A stretch of DNA of 64,000 bases from CAVVAL01 sp963742725 (GTDB lineage Bacteria > Actinomycetota > Actinomycetes > Mycobacteriales > Cryptosporangiaceae). The notes below the pieces were generated by a model. That model made no database searches, was not told the origin of the DNA, and worked only from the letters and a program-made list of their open reading frames with translations. This document shows, in pieces, positions 50,801 to 59,374 of this stretch (position 1 is its first letter; every line of letters begins with the position of its first letter). The translations under genes and the position numbers were made by a program. Where the stretch lies: the NCBI GenBank assembly GCA_963742725.1, contig CAVUMX010000003.1, positions 248,001-312,000 of the forward strand. Direction: 5' to 3'.

Positions 50801-51979
50801 GTGGGACGCCGTCCGCATCACTGGCCCCCGGCGTACGACCGGGGCCGGCCAGACGAGTGGCAGAGACCGCACCGCCACGGCCGGCCCGTGGCTGGGGTGC
50901 CGGTCGTGCTCGCGGCCGTCCAGATCATCGGTACCCGCCTCGGCGCCGCCGATCAGGCCGGTGCCCAGCCGCTGGACGCCCTCGCGTACGCGCTGCTGGT
51001 CGCCGGTCCGCTGGCGCTGCTGGGCCGCCGCCGGTATCCGGTGCCGGTCGCCGTCGCCGCGGTGGCGGTCGCACTGGGCTACCTCGCGCTCGGCTACCCG
51101 TCCGGACCAGTGGTGTTGAGCCCGGCCGTCGCGCTGTTCTCCGCCGTCGCCGCCGGCCACCGGTATCCCGCGTGGATCACCGCTGCCGTCGGATACACCG
51201 GGTACGTCCTGATCGACGTCCGGGACGGACTGGACCTCACCGACGCCGTCGGCCGGGCCGCTTGGCTCTGCCTGGTGCTCGTGGTCGGCGAGTTCGCCCG
51301 CGGCCGGCGGGAGTGGATCGAGGCGGCCCGCCACGCACGTGCCGAGACCGACCGCAGGCGCGTCAGCGACGAACGGCTGGAGATCGCCCGCGAGCTCCAC
51401 GACGTGATCGCGCACAACATCTCGCTGATCAACGTCCAGGCCGGGGTGGCGCTGCACCTGATGGACGAGCAGCCGGCGCAGGCGCGGAGCGCCTTGACCA
51501 CGATCAAGCAGGCGAGCAAGGAGACGTTGCAGGAGCTCCGCGCGACCCTCGGCGTGCTGCGCCGGGTCGACGAGGACGCCCCGCGCGCGCCGACGCCCGG
51601 GCTGAGCCTGCTCGACACGCTCGTCGCGCGCGTAGGTTCCGCGGGCGTCACTGCGACCGTCGAGGTGGACGGCGACCGTCGACCATTGCCCGCCGCGGTC
51701 GACGTCGCCGCGTACCGCATCGTGCAGGAGGCGCTGACCAACGTGTACAGGCACAGCGGCGCGTCGACCGCGGCCGTACGGATCGAGTACGGCGACCGTG
51801 AGGTGACCGTGCAGGTGGACGACGACGGCCGAGGCGCCCCACTCGGCGACGACGGCGGCAACGGCATCCGGGGGATGCAGGAGCGGGCCATCGCGCTCGG
51901 TGGCACCCTCACCGCGGGCCCGCGTCAGGAGGGTGGCTTCCGGGTACGCGCCCTGCTGCCGCTGGACGGTGGCTCGTGA
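50801..51979 (+). CDS. Sensor histidine kinase (NarX/DesK type)
   Basis: 392 residues. Several hydrophobic helices (about 30-165) sense at the membrane. The HisKA_3 dimerisation helix has the phosphoacceptor in IARELHDVIAHNISLINVQA, and the ATPase domain has ALTNVYRHSG (N box) and DDDGRGAP...GNGIRGMQER (G boxes). The start at GTG 50801 fits a leaderless promoter; ATG 50765 or GTG 50792 are alternatives. Its stop overlaps the GTG of the response regulator, its cognate partner. Confidence 0.9.
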   Translation: MGRRPHHWPPAYDRGRPDEWQRPHRHGRPVAGVPVVLAAVQIIGTRLGAADQAGAQPLDALAYALLVAGPLALLGRRRYPVPVAVAAVAVALGYLALGYPSGPVVLSPAVALFSAVAAGHRYPAWITAAVGYTGYVLIDVRDGLDLTDAVGRAAWLCLVLVVGEFARGRREWIEAARHARAETDRRRVSDERLEIARELHDVIAHNISLINVQAGVALHLMDEQPAQARSALTTIKQASKETLQELRATLGVLRRVDEDAPRAPTPGLSLLDTLVARVGSAGVTATVEVDGDRRPLPAAVDVAAYRIVQEALTNVYRHSGASTAAVRIEYGDREVTVQVDDDGRGAPLGDDGGNGIRGMQERAIALGGTLTAGPRQEGGFRVRALLPLDGGS

Positions 51980-52644
51980 CCGTCCGGGTGCTGCTCGCCG
52001 ACGACCAGGCGCTGGTACGTGCCGGGTTCCGTGCGCTGCTGGACGCGCAGCCCGACATCGAGGTGGTGGACGAGGCGGCCGACGGGCAGGCCGCGATCGC
52101 CGCCGCGCGGTCGCTGCTCCCCGACGTGGTGCTCATGGACATCCGTATGCCCGGCGTGGACGGCCTGGAGGCGACCCGCCGCATCGCCGCCGACGAACGG
52201 CTGGCCGGCGTCCACATCGTCATCCTGACCACGTTCGACCTGGACGAGTACGTGTTCGAGGCGCTGCGCGTGGGCGCCAGCGGCTTCCTGGTCAAGGACA
52301 CCGAGCCGGCCGAGCTGATCCAGGCGGTGCGCGTCGCGGCCCGCGGCGACGGGCTGCTGTCGCCCTCGGTGACCCGCCGCCTGATCGCCGAGTTCGCCGC
52401 GAAGGCGCGGCCGATGGCGCAGAAGACCGACCTCGACGCGCTGACCGACCGCGAGCGCGAGGTCATGGCCCTGGTGGCCGCCGGACTGTCGAACGACGAG
52501 ATCGCGGGGCGCCTGGTCGTGAGCCCGGCCACCGCCAAGACCCACGTCAGCCGCGCGATGGTCAAGCTCGCCGCGAGGGACCGGGCCCAGCTGGTCGTAC
52601 TGGCCTACGAGACCGGGCTGGTGCGGCCGGGCTGGCTCGCATGA
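51976..52644 (+). CDS. NarL-family response regulator
   Basis: 222 residues. The receiver has RVLLADDQALVRAGFRALLD, the phosphoacceptor Asp in DVVLMDIRMPG, and the Lys in GFLVKD. The LuxR helix-turn-helix reads LTDREREVMALVAAGLSNDE and VSPATAKTHVSRAMVKLAAR. GTG 51976 overlaps the kinase stop, so the pair is translationally coupled. Target genes may include the divergent DUF1707 gene. Confidence 0.95.
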   Translation: MTVRVLLADDQALVRAGFRALLDAQPDIEVVDEAADGQAAIAAARSLLPDVVLMDIRMPGVDGLEATRRIAADERLAGVHIVILTTFDLDEYVFEALRVGASGFLVKDTEPAELIQAVRVAARGDGLLSPSVTRRLIAEFAAKARPMAQKTDLDALTDREREVMALVAAGLSNDEIAGRLVVSPATAKTHVSRAMVKLAARDRAQLVVLAYETGLVRPGWLA

Positions 52645-52654
52645 CCGGGTCGGC

Positions 52655-53737
52655 TCATCGCGGCGCCGTCAATGCCCGCTCGGTCGAGTGGATCGTGTGG
52701 AGGCCCTGCGATCCCAGCGCCAGCCCGAGCTGGAAGCGGTTCTCGACATTGAGGCGGTCCATCAGCCCGCGCAGTACGTAGCCGACGGTGCGGGCGCTGA
52801 TGCGCAGCTGGCGTGCGGCAGCGCTGTCGGTTTGACCGGCGGCGAGAAGCTGTATCACTGCCCGTTCACGTCGCGACAGCGTCACCATGGGCACATCCGG
52901 GCGACGCGGGTCGCTGGCGGACTGCCAGACGCGCGTGAACAGGGACACGATGCCGCGCACGAGCGTGGTGTCGGCGATTTCCAGCACGCCGTTGCCCGCC
53001 TCGAACGGGTTGAGCGGGAGGATCGCGATCTGGCGGTCGAACACCATGGCTTTGAGCGGCAGTTGGCTCGTGACCCGGTGCTGGGCGCCGAGGCGTGCGA
53101 GTTCCGGGTTGCGCAGGCCGGCGGTGTCGCCGTCGGCCGGTGGCACGCCGAGGGTCAGCAGGGCGCCGCCGCGGAGCAGCAGTGCGCGGTCCAGAGGCGC
53201 GGCGGCGGCCACCGACGGGGCGCTGAGTGCCGGCTCGGGGTTGATGGCGAGGTGTTCGTGGCGTTCCTGGGCAGCCAGGTCGGCGATCCGTTCGCGGATC
53301 AGGTCGATACCGCGCAGGAGCCGGACCTGGCCCTGTTGCGGCCGGGCGACATCGGTGGGCAGGTCCATTCCCTCGATCGTGGCGAGATGCCGCTCGGCGA
53401 GTTCCCGCGGATCGACAATCCGCAACCGGCGCCGGCGCAGGCTCTGCACCACCCGCTCGGGCGAGCTGGGTAGCCAGTACGGGAGTTGCTCCGAGCGGCG
53501 CGCGGGGGCGGTGTGGGACGGCCTGACGGCGCCGTGCGCGGACAGTTCCTCCAGAGCGGTCAGGACACGCCGACGGGTCATGCCCAGGTCGCGGGAGAGC
53601 TGACCGGTGACCTGAGGACCGATGGAGACGAGCGCCCGGTAGACAAGGTCGGCGTCGGGGGAGACACCCCACCTGGCCAGCGACGGGACGACCGCGCCGA
53701 CGGGCATCGCGGTCGCGTCTGCGGCGCTCACGTGCAC
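52655..53737 (-). CDS. LuxR-type regulator with TrmB-like N-terminus
   Basis: 360 residues. An N-terminal winged helix like those of TrmB proteins (VYRALVSIGPQVTGQLSRDL, RRRVLTALEELSAHGAV) is followed by a sensor-like middle (residues 100-280) and a C-terminal LuxR domain (VTLSRRERAVIQLLAAGQTD, ARQLRISARTVGYVLRGLMD). This double DNA-binding layout is common in Streptomyces-type regulators near natural-product genes. GTG 53737 and GTG 53731 are both possible starts. It ends ten bases from the convergent response regulator. Confidence 0.85.
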   Translation of the reverse strand: MHVSAADATAMPVGAVVPSLARWGVSPDADLVYRALVSIGPQVTGQLSRDLGMTRRRVLTALEELSAHGAVRPSHTAPARRSEQLPYWLPSSPERVVQSLRRRRLRIVDPRELAERHLATIEGMDLPTDVARPQQGQVRLLRGIDLIRERIADLAAQERHEHLAINPEPALSAPSVAAAAPLDRALLLRGGALLTLGVPPADGDTAGLRNPELARLGAQHRVTSQLPLKAMVFDRQIAILPLNPFEAGNGVLEIADTTLVRGIVSLFTRVWQSASDPRRPDVPMVTLSRRERAVIQLLAAGQTDSAAARQLRISARTVGYVLRGLMDRLNVENRFQLGLALGSQGLHTIHSTERALTAPR

Positions 53738-53945
53738 CCCCGTGACCGCGTTGACCTTTGGCAGACCGCTCGCATCGCCACGATTGAATCACGATTCAGC
53801 AAGATCGAGGCGCCCGGCAATTGCGCGTTTCTGCAAGCGGTTGTGCTGGAGCCGCCTTCGCCGGTGACCGTACGGGCGGCGACGTGATTCCATCCCGGTG
53901 GTCGCGCGATGCGCGTCGGCCAGGAGAGCGGAACGAGGAGAGCAC

Positions 53946-54488
53946 ATGATGCGGTGGGCGGCGTGGCGGATCGGAGCCGCGGCAGCGGTGGCATCCCTTG
54001 CTGTAGCGGCGGTGCCCGTGGTCGCCCAGGCGACTGAGGCTGAGGCCTGCACGCAACTGCAGGGCCGCATCACCAGCGTCACCGCGGTCGGACCGGGCAA
54101 GGTCGCCGTCGAAGGCCTGGCACAGCCGGGCGCCGCCGACGACCCGGCGTGCGACACCGGAGCCCACCTCTACGCGTACAACGGACGCGGGGACATGGAG
54201 TTCTGGTACAAGGACGCGATCCTGGGTCACTCCGAGGTCCGGCCCGGCGGCGGTGCCTTCACCGGCGACGTCACGATGGTCATGGGCAGCTGGGCGGTAT
54301 GCCTGGAGGATGCCCAGCGCAGGCCGCTCGACTGCGTCAACGTCCTGCACCCGGGCGAGAGGACCGAGTCGGGCGTGTGGCGGCCGGCCCTCCCGATCGT
54401 GCGCGGCTGGATCAACGTCCACCTCGGTCAGGCGCCTCCCAACGGTGGCGGCCACAAGCGGCTGCCCGAGTGCGGCCACTGCATCTAG
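53946..54488 (+). CDS. Secreted hypothetical protein
   Basis: 180 residues. Signal peptide with MMRWAAWRIGAAAAVASLAV and a cut near AQATEAEA. The mature part has six Cys (three likely disulfides: EACTQL, PACDT, AVCLED, PLDCVN and the final ECGHC), and Trp-rich beta segments (GDMEFWYKDAILGHSE, MVMGSWAVCLED). No family recognised. GAGGAGAG lies upstream of ATG 53946. The bases 53738-53945 hold the two divergent promoters and no gene. Confidence 0.7.
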   Translation: MMRWAAWRIGAAAAVASLAVAAVPVVAQATEAEACTQLQGRITSVTAVGPGKVAVEGLAQPGAADDPACDTGAHLYAYNGRGDMEFWYKDAILGHSEVRPGGGAFTGDVTMVMGSWAVCLEDAQRRPLDCVNVLHPGERTESGVWRPALPIVRGWINVHLGQAPPNGGGHKRLPECGHCI

Positions 54489-54519
54489 TCGCCGAACACC
54501 TCGCGCACCCGGCGTTCGA

Positions 54520-56166
54520 GTGAGTCCGCCAGGTCCTGTGCCCACCGGGCTCGCCGAGCTGCTCTGGACCGGCGGCGTCGTGGTCTGTGCCTGCCTCATG
54601 GTCCGCCGTTTCCTGCCGGGCAACCCTTGGCTGGCGATCGCCGTCGCAGTCGCGCTGCCGTTGACGACCGTCCTGTTCAACCTGCTCCGGTTCGGCCAGA
54701 TCGGCGCCTTCCTCACCCTTCTCGTCCTGCTCGACGTCGTCGCGCTCCAACGGGGTTCGCGCTATGCCGGCGTGCTCACCGGTGTGGCCGCCGCGATCAA
54801 GCTCACGCCGGTGCTGTTCCTGGTCTGGATGGTCGTCCTCGGCCGCCGGCACGCCGCCGTGCGCGGTGTCGCGGTGTTCCTCGGGGCGAGCGCGTTCAGC
54901 GCTGTGGTCCTGCCCGGCGCGTCCCGCCAGTTCTGGACCGAGGCGCTGTGGCACACCGAGCGGGTCGGCCCGGCCGAGACGATCCGCAACCAGAGCCTGT
55001 TCGGCGTGCTGTTCCGGGCAGGTCTCGACCGCCCCGTGGTCCTCGGTGTCGTGGCGGTGGTCGGCGTGGTCGGCGTGCTGGCCGCCGCGTACACCGCCCG
55101 GCGGGCCGGGATGGTGTGGAGCGCGCTCCTCGCCGGGTGCGTGATGGTCCTGGTCACCCCGATCGCCTGGACCCACCACTACACCTGGCCGCTGCTCGCC
55201 GCGATCGCGCTGCTCGGCACCGCGAGCTGGGCCCTGCGAGCGCTGGGCGCGGGGTTCCTGGCGGTGCTGCTGCAGGTCCAGGAGGTGTTCGGCTCGTCCT
55301 GGGCCGTCGTCAACGCCCGCGTGCTCGGACTGGCGGCCCTCGTGGTGACGATTCCCGGGTCGGCGCACGTGCTGACCTCCCAAGCCGCCGCCCGGGTCTG
55401 GCGGCGGGCCGTGCCGGCGCCGGTCCGTGCCGCCGTCACCCGCCCGGCCGCGATGGCCGGCATGATGCTGCTGGCCTCGGTCGCGCTGACCGGCTGGATC
55501 GTGGGCGTCGACCCGGTCCGCCCGCCGTTCCAGGGCTTCGACGACGCATGGCACCGCCTGATGCTCGCGATCCGGAGCGCGGGCCTGACCGACCTGGCGC
55601 TGGGTGCGGACGCGCTCGGCCGCTCGGCCAGCTGGATCGCGGTGACCGCCCTGGTCACGGCCTGGTATGTCGCGCGGCGGCGCTGGTGGGCCACGGGCTA
55701 CGTAGTGGTCTCCGCGCTGGCGGTCACGGGCGTGATGGCGGTGGTCAAGAACGTGCTGCTGCGGCCCCGTCCGGACGGCGGCATGGTCGAGGTGCACGTC
55801 GGCTCGTACCCGTCGGGCCACGTCGGCCACCTGACCGCGATCGTGCTGGCGGTGGCGCTGCTGCTGCCGGCCGGGCGCTCCCGGTGGCTCGGCGCGCTGG
55901 CCACCGTGCTCGTCGTCGCGGCGATGAGCTGGAGCCGCACGTACCTGTCCGTCCACTGGCTGAGCTACACCGCCGCCGGCGCCGCCCTCGCGGTCGGGAT
56001 CTGCCTGCTGCTGTGGCTGCCGTTCGCCCGCGTGCTCGACCGCGAGGCGCAGGACCGGCACCCACCGGACTCGCGGCGCACCGCCCGCCCGCTGGTGCTG
56101 GGCGGGCGGCGCGTGGCGACCGGCGCCGTGGGCCTGCGCGCTGGTTTCGTCAGCGGCAGCCCCTGA
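54520..56166 (+). pseudogene. GT87-PAP2 fusion, N-terminally truncated
   Basis: The frame has 548 codons. Residues 1-290 are the later two-thirds of a GT87-type (DUF2029) polyprenyl-phosphate-mannose-dependent transferase (FNLLRFGQIGAFLTLLVLLD, GVAAAIKLTPVLFLVWM, NQSLFGVLFR). The first roughly 100 residues with the catalytic Asp loop are missing. Residues 330-530 are a PAP2 phosphatase with KNVLLRPRP, YPSGHVGH and SRTYLSVHWLSY; the last Asp of the third motif is Tyr. GTG 54520 has no ribosome-binding site. A fused GT87-PAP2 enzyme is a real architecture, here probably broken. Its end overlaps the convergent SGNH gene by 17 bases. Confidence 0.7.
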
Positions 56167-57832
56167 GGTCACCGAGGTCCGGGATCTCCCCGTTGCCGGT
56201 GCACCCCTCGTTCGACAGCGACGGACGCGTCACCGGCGGCAGATCCGGCGAGATCGTGCTGACGAGGTGGCGGGCGTACATCTCGTGCCCGGACCGGTTC
56301 GGGTGCATGGTGCCGTACTTGTCGCCCTGGATCCGGAACCGCGACTCCTCGTACCGGTTGACCCAGTGATCGTCGGCGCAGTACCCGTGCGGCAACCCTT
56401 CCTCGCTGATCCCGTCGACGCTCTTCCAGCCGTGGCGGCGGGCGGCGGTGTGCACCTCCTGGTTCAGGCGTTGCACCACCTCGCTGTTGGCCCAGGACGC
56501 CTCGGAGTTGGAGATCCGGCCGTCGATGCCGGTCCCGTGCTCGTCGTCGGCGTCACGGAAGATGAGCTCGTCGCAGATCTCCTCGTCCGCGTCGAACAGC
56601 GGGTTCGGGTACTCGGGCAGGTAGGCCGCGGAGTACGACAGGGTCGACCGCAGCTTCTCGTCGAGCCTGCGGTACTGCCCCGGCAGCGCCTCGAACCCTC
56701 GGCGGACGCCCTCCAGCACGTCCGGCCGCTGGTGGCACTCCTTGCCGTGGATGAAGATCTCGGCGCACTTACGGACGATGTCGCCGAACCCGATGTCATT
56801 GCCGCCGATCCCGATCATCAGCACGTCGATGGGGAGCGGTTCGGCGCTGCGGCCGGATCCCAGGCAGAAGCGGGAGTCCTCCCGCGGGCACAGCAGCCGC
56901 CGCACCTGCTCGACCTGCGCCGTCACCGGTTTGTCGCCCGGCGCGCGCCCGGGCGGCGTGGCGTACTCGCCGAGAAGCCCCTCGGCGATCGTGGCGCCGG
57001 AACAGGCGACCGAGATGAACGTCACCGAGGTGCGCGGGTCCGCCTTCTCGATCTGGTCGGCGGCCAGCGCGGGACCGGAGTTCCACGACCGGTGACACGG
57101 CTTGTCCGCCCAGGTCGGGGGATACTCGTCGAGGCGCCAGGTGCCGATGGGGCGCCCGCCGGCGGGGAGGATGTCCGGATTGCCCTCGCCGGAGGCGTAC
57201 GAGTCGCCGATGGAGACGATCAGGTAGTTCCGGACGGTCACGGAGCCCGTGGTGGTCGAGGTCCGGCCGTTCTCCGTCCGGACGGTCAGGGAAACCCGGT
57301 AGGTGCCCTGCGCGGGAGCGTCCACAGTGGTGCGGCAGTCGGCGTCATCGGCCCGGACGACCTCGGTGGGGAAGGCGACCGCCCACTCGTAGCGGGTGAT
57401 CGCGGAACCACGCCCGTCGGAGGCGCAGCCGTCCAGGTTGATGGGCCACCGGTCGCGGTGGACGACAGAACGGGTCGGGGGTAGGTCGGCGACGCCGTTG
57501 CCGTCGGCATCGGACGTCGGACCTTCCGGCACGCTGTAGTCGAAGCTGGCGACAGGCGCCGGGCCGGACTCCTCGGTGACCGGCGGGATCGGATTCGGAC
57601 GGGGCCTCTCGATCGGCTCGCCGAGACCGGGGTCGCCGGTCCCCAGGTCCAGGCTGAGGCCGGGCCCCGGTTCCGCACCGAAGTCGGGCAGCGCGGGTGC
57701 CGCATGGGCGGCGACCACGGTTGTGCCGAGCAGGCACAGCACGGTCGGGACGGTGATGGTGAGGCGGGCTTTCCGGCTCAGCCGCGGGGTGCGGTCAGTC
57801 CGGCTGGAGTGAAGGTGGTCACGTATACGCAT
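56150..57832 (-). CDS. Secreted SGNH/GDSL hydrolase with PKD-like domain
   Basis: 560 residues: signal peptide (to about HAAPAL), a Pro-rich spacer, a PKD-like beta domain (about 90-200, YRVSLTVRTENGRTSTTTGS), then the SGNH hydrolase: GDSYASGEGN with Ser211, Gly and GGND (GIGGNDIGF) and the His in GTMHPNRSGHE. Several Cys (CHRSW, VACSG, LLCPRE, RFCLG, EICDE, GYCAD) may pair. It is an extracellular esterase or lipase. The ATG at 57832 has AGGAGGT upstream. Confidence 0.9.
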   Translation of the reverse strand: MRIRDHLHSSRTDRTPRLSRKARLTITVPTVLCLLGTTVVAAHAAPALPDFGAEPGPGLSLDLGTGDPGLGEPIERPRPNPIPPVTEESGPAPVASFDYSVPEGPTSDADGNGVADLPPTRSVVHRDRWPINLDGCASDGRGSAITRYEWAVAFPTEVVRADDADCRTTVDAPAQGTYRVSLTVRTENGRTSTTTGSVTVRNYLIVSIGDSYASGEGNPDILPAGGRPIGTWRLDEYPPTWADKPCHRSWNSGPALAADQIEKADPRTSVTFISVACSGATIAEGLLGEYATPPGRAPGDKPVTAQVEQVRRLLCPREDSRFCLGSGRSAEPLPIDVLMIGIGGNDIGFGDIVRKCAEIFIHGKECHQRPDVLEGVRRGFEALPGQYRRLDEKLRSTLSYSAAYLPEYPNPLFDADEEICDELIFRDADDEHGTGIDGRISNSEASWANSEVVQRLNQEVHTAARRHGWKSVDGISEEGLPHGYCADDHWVNRYEESRFRIQGDKYGTMHPNRSGHEMYARHLVSTISPDLPPVTRPSLSNEGCTGNGEIPDLGDLRGCR

Positions 57833-57947
57833 CAGCAGACCTCCTAACCTTCACTACCGCTACGGGCCCATGTCGCCACCGGTTCTCGGTCAGACGTGAC
57901 TCGCCCGAACGGGCAACGCCGCCCCGACACTCCGACTGCCGGAAAGA

Positions 57948-57963
57948 GACGAGACGGTTCGTC
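57948..57963. promoter_or_regulatory. Operator half of a TetR-type pair, site 1
   Basis: GACGAGACGGTTCGTC is a palindrome with two mismatched positions, immediately before the -35 box. It resembles site 2. Confidence 0.6.
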
Positions 57964-57992
57964 TTGACCATGGCCCGAGCGGCTCGTAGGCT
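57964..57992 (+). promoter_or_regulatory. Promoter of the DUF4386-like gene
   Basis: TTGACC (57964-57969), 17 bases, TAGGCT (57987-57992), bracketed by the two palindromes. Confidence 0.7.
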
Positions 57993-58000
57993 CCAGACAA

Positions 58001-58016
58001 GACGAGACGTCTCGTC
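58001..58016. promoter_or_regulatory. TetR-type operator, site 2
   Basis: GACGAGACGTCTCGTC is a perfect 16-bp palindrome eight bases after the -10 box, where a bound repressor would cover the transcript start. No TetR gene lies in the window. Confidence 0.75.
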
Positions 58017-58038
58017 ACTTTTCTGGAGAGGACGTGCC

Positions 58039-58779
58039 ATGAGCGAAGCGACCATCCGGAGGTATGCCGGCCTGTTCGGCCTGGTCTCCAGCCTGCTGAT
58101 CATCGTCCAGGTGCCCTTGTACTTCATGTACGAGACGCCACCGGACTGGAACATCCTGACCCGGAGCCTGATCGGCATCACCGGGTGCACCGTGTTCATC
58201 GTCTACTTCACCGGCCTCCGCCAGCTCATCGCCAAGGTCGACCCGGCGTACGAGTGGCTGGCGACCGTGATCCAGGTGGCGGGGGTGCTCTGGGTCGCGA
58301 TGGTCTTCGTGCCGCAGTCCATGGAGGTCGGCGCCGCCATCTCGGTCGACCGCGACATCGACACCACCAGGGAAGGACCGTTCGCGGCGGCGCAGTACCT
58401 GCTGCAGGGCGCGGTGTCGCGGCTGCTCATGGGCCTGTTCCTGATCGCACTGGGCATCGCCGTGTCCCGGCTGCGCCTGCTGCCCCGCTGGGTGGGACGC
58501 TCGGCGTACGTGCTCGCCGCGATCAACCTGGCGTTCGTGCCGGCGGTGTACTTCGGCGACAACCCGGCGGACTTCTACAGCGCGCAGGGCTGGGGAACCA
58601 CCGCCAGCATGGGTGCACTGTGGAGCGTCTGGACCCTCGCGGTGAGCATCAGCACGTTACGCAGCTCCCGCCGCGTCAGCACCGTGGAGCGGCAGGCGCC
58701 GATTCCGGCGTATGCCGGCTCCGCTTCGCCGGCGGCAGACGTGGGCGCAGTCCTGCGAACGCGAGGCGGGCTGTCTTAG
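58039..58779 (+). CDS. DUF4386-like membrane protein
   Basis: 246 residues with about six hydrophobic helices: YAGLFGLVSSLLIIVQVPLY, NILTRSLIGITGCTVFIVYF, ATVIQVAGVLWVAMVFV, LLMGLFLIALGIAV, SAYVLAAINLAFVPAVYF and GALWSVWTLAVSISTL. The layout (short loops, helix-rich) fits DUF4386-type proteins, often under TetR control. ATG 58039 follows GAGAGGAC. The function is unknown. Strong palindromic control argues for expression only on a signal. Confidence 0.72.
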   Translation: MSEATIRRYAGLFGLVSSLLIIVQVPLYFMYETPPDWNILTRSLIGITGCTVFIVYFTGLRQLIAKVDPAYEWLATVIQVAGVLWVAMVFVPQSMEVGAAISVDRDIDTTREGPFAAAQYLLQGAVSRLLMGLFLIALGIAVSRLRLLPRWVGRSAYVLAAINLAFVPAVYFGDNPADFYSAQGWGTTASMGALWSVWTLAVSISTLRSSRRVSTVERQAPIPAYAGSASPAADVGAVLRTRGGLS

Positions 58780-58819
58780 GGAAGCCGCTGCCCTGCGGCG
58801 GGGACGGTCGGCCCGGCTG

Positions 58820-59287
58820 TCACAGCCAGGCGGCGACCCTGGCGAGCGCGCCAGGGCCGGAGTCGCCGGTGACATCGCGGGCGAGGCCGGCGATCGTCAC
58901 CGCACGCAGGGCGTCCCGCCAGGCCAGGTCGGCCGCCGTCATGGCCCGGGAGATCGGGCAGGGTGCCGTGCAGGCCTCCGGTGGGGTGGCCAGCGGGCCG
59001 CGCTGGCGGATCTCCGTGCAGGCGAACGCCGGCTGGGCGCCGTCGACGGCCTCGACCACGTCGAGCACGGTGATCGACTCCGGTGACCGGGTGAGCACGT
59101 ACCCGCCCGCATGCCCCTGGACGGACCGGATCAGACCGGCGCGGGCCAGCGCCTGCAGCTGTTTGGCCAGGTAGCTGGCCGACACGTCGTGAAACTCGGC
59201 CAGCCGCGCGGCGGGCACGGGCTGCTCGGCCGCGGTCAGCACGACGCAGCAGTGCAGTGCCCACTCGACCCCACCGGACATTTTCAT
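58820..59287 (-). CDS. Rrf2-family iron-sulfur-type regulator
   Basis: 155 residues. The winged helix reads ALHCCVVLTAAEQPVPAARL and SASYLAKQLQALARAGLIRS; the wing has GHAGGYVLTRSPESITVLDV. Three Cys (90, 106, 110) are placed as in Fe-S Rrf2 proteins. The ATG is probably leaderless (TAGGGT six bases upstream). It binds most likely the two 9-5-9 palindromes between its gene and the divergent oxidoreductase, thus repressing both. The signal could be oxidative or nitrosative stress. Confidence 0.9.
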   Translation of the reverse strand: MKMSGGVEWALHCCVVLTAAEQPVPAARLAEFHDVSASYLAKQLQALARAGLIRSVQGHAGGYVLTRSPESITVLDVVEAVDGAQPAFACTEIRQRGPLATPPEACTAPCPISRAMTAADLAWRDALRAVTIAGLARDVTGDSGPGALARVAAWL

Positions 59288-59293
59288 CAGCCC

Positions 59294-59299
59294 ACCCTA
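59294..59299 (-). promoter_or_regulatory. -10 element of a leaderless promoter (Rrf2 gene)
   Basis: On the minus strand TAGGGT lies six bases before ATG 59287. Confidence 0.6.
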
Positions 59300-59303
59300 C
59301 TTG

Positions 59304-59326
59304 ACTCGGACAGTGGGTGTCCGAGT
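59304..59326. promoter_or_regulatory. Rrf2 operator 1
   Basis: ACTCGGACA, five bases, TGTCCGAGT: perfect nine-base arms. It overlaps a TTGACT (59301-59306) that may be the -35 box of the oxidoreductase promoter with TAAGGT (59326-59331), a long 19-base spacing. Confidence 0.8.
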
Positions 59327-59331
59327 AAGGT

Positions 59332-59353
59332 CTCGGACAGAACTTATCCGAGT
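59332..59353. promoter_or_regulatory. Rrf2 operator 2
   Basis: CTCGGACA, five bases, TATCCGAGT: the same 9-5-9 layout with two mismatches when the flanking base is counted. Its centre is 27 bases from that of operator 1. Confidence 0.72.
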
Positions 59354-59374
59354 TGATCGCGAAGGGGTGCGACG

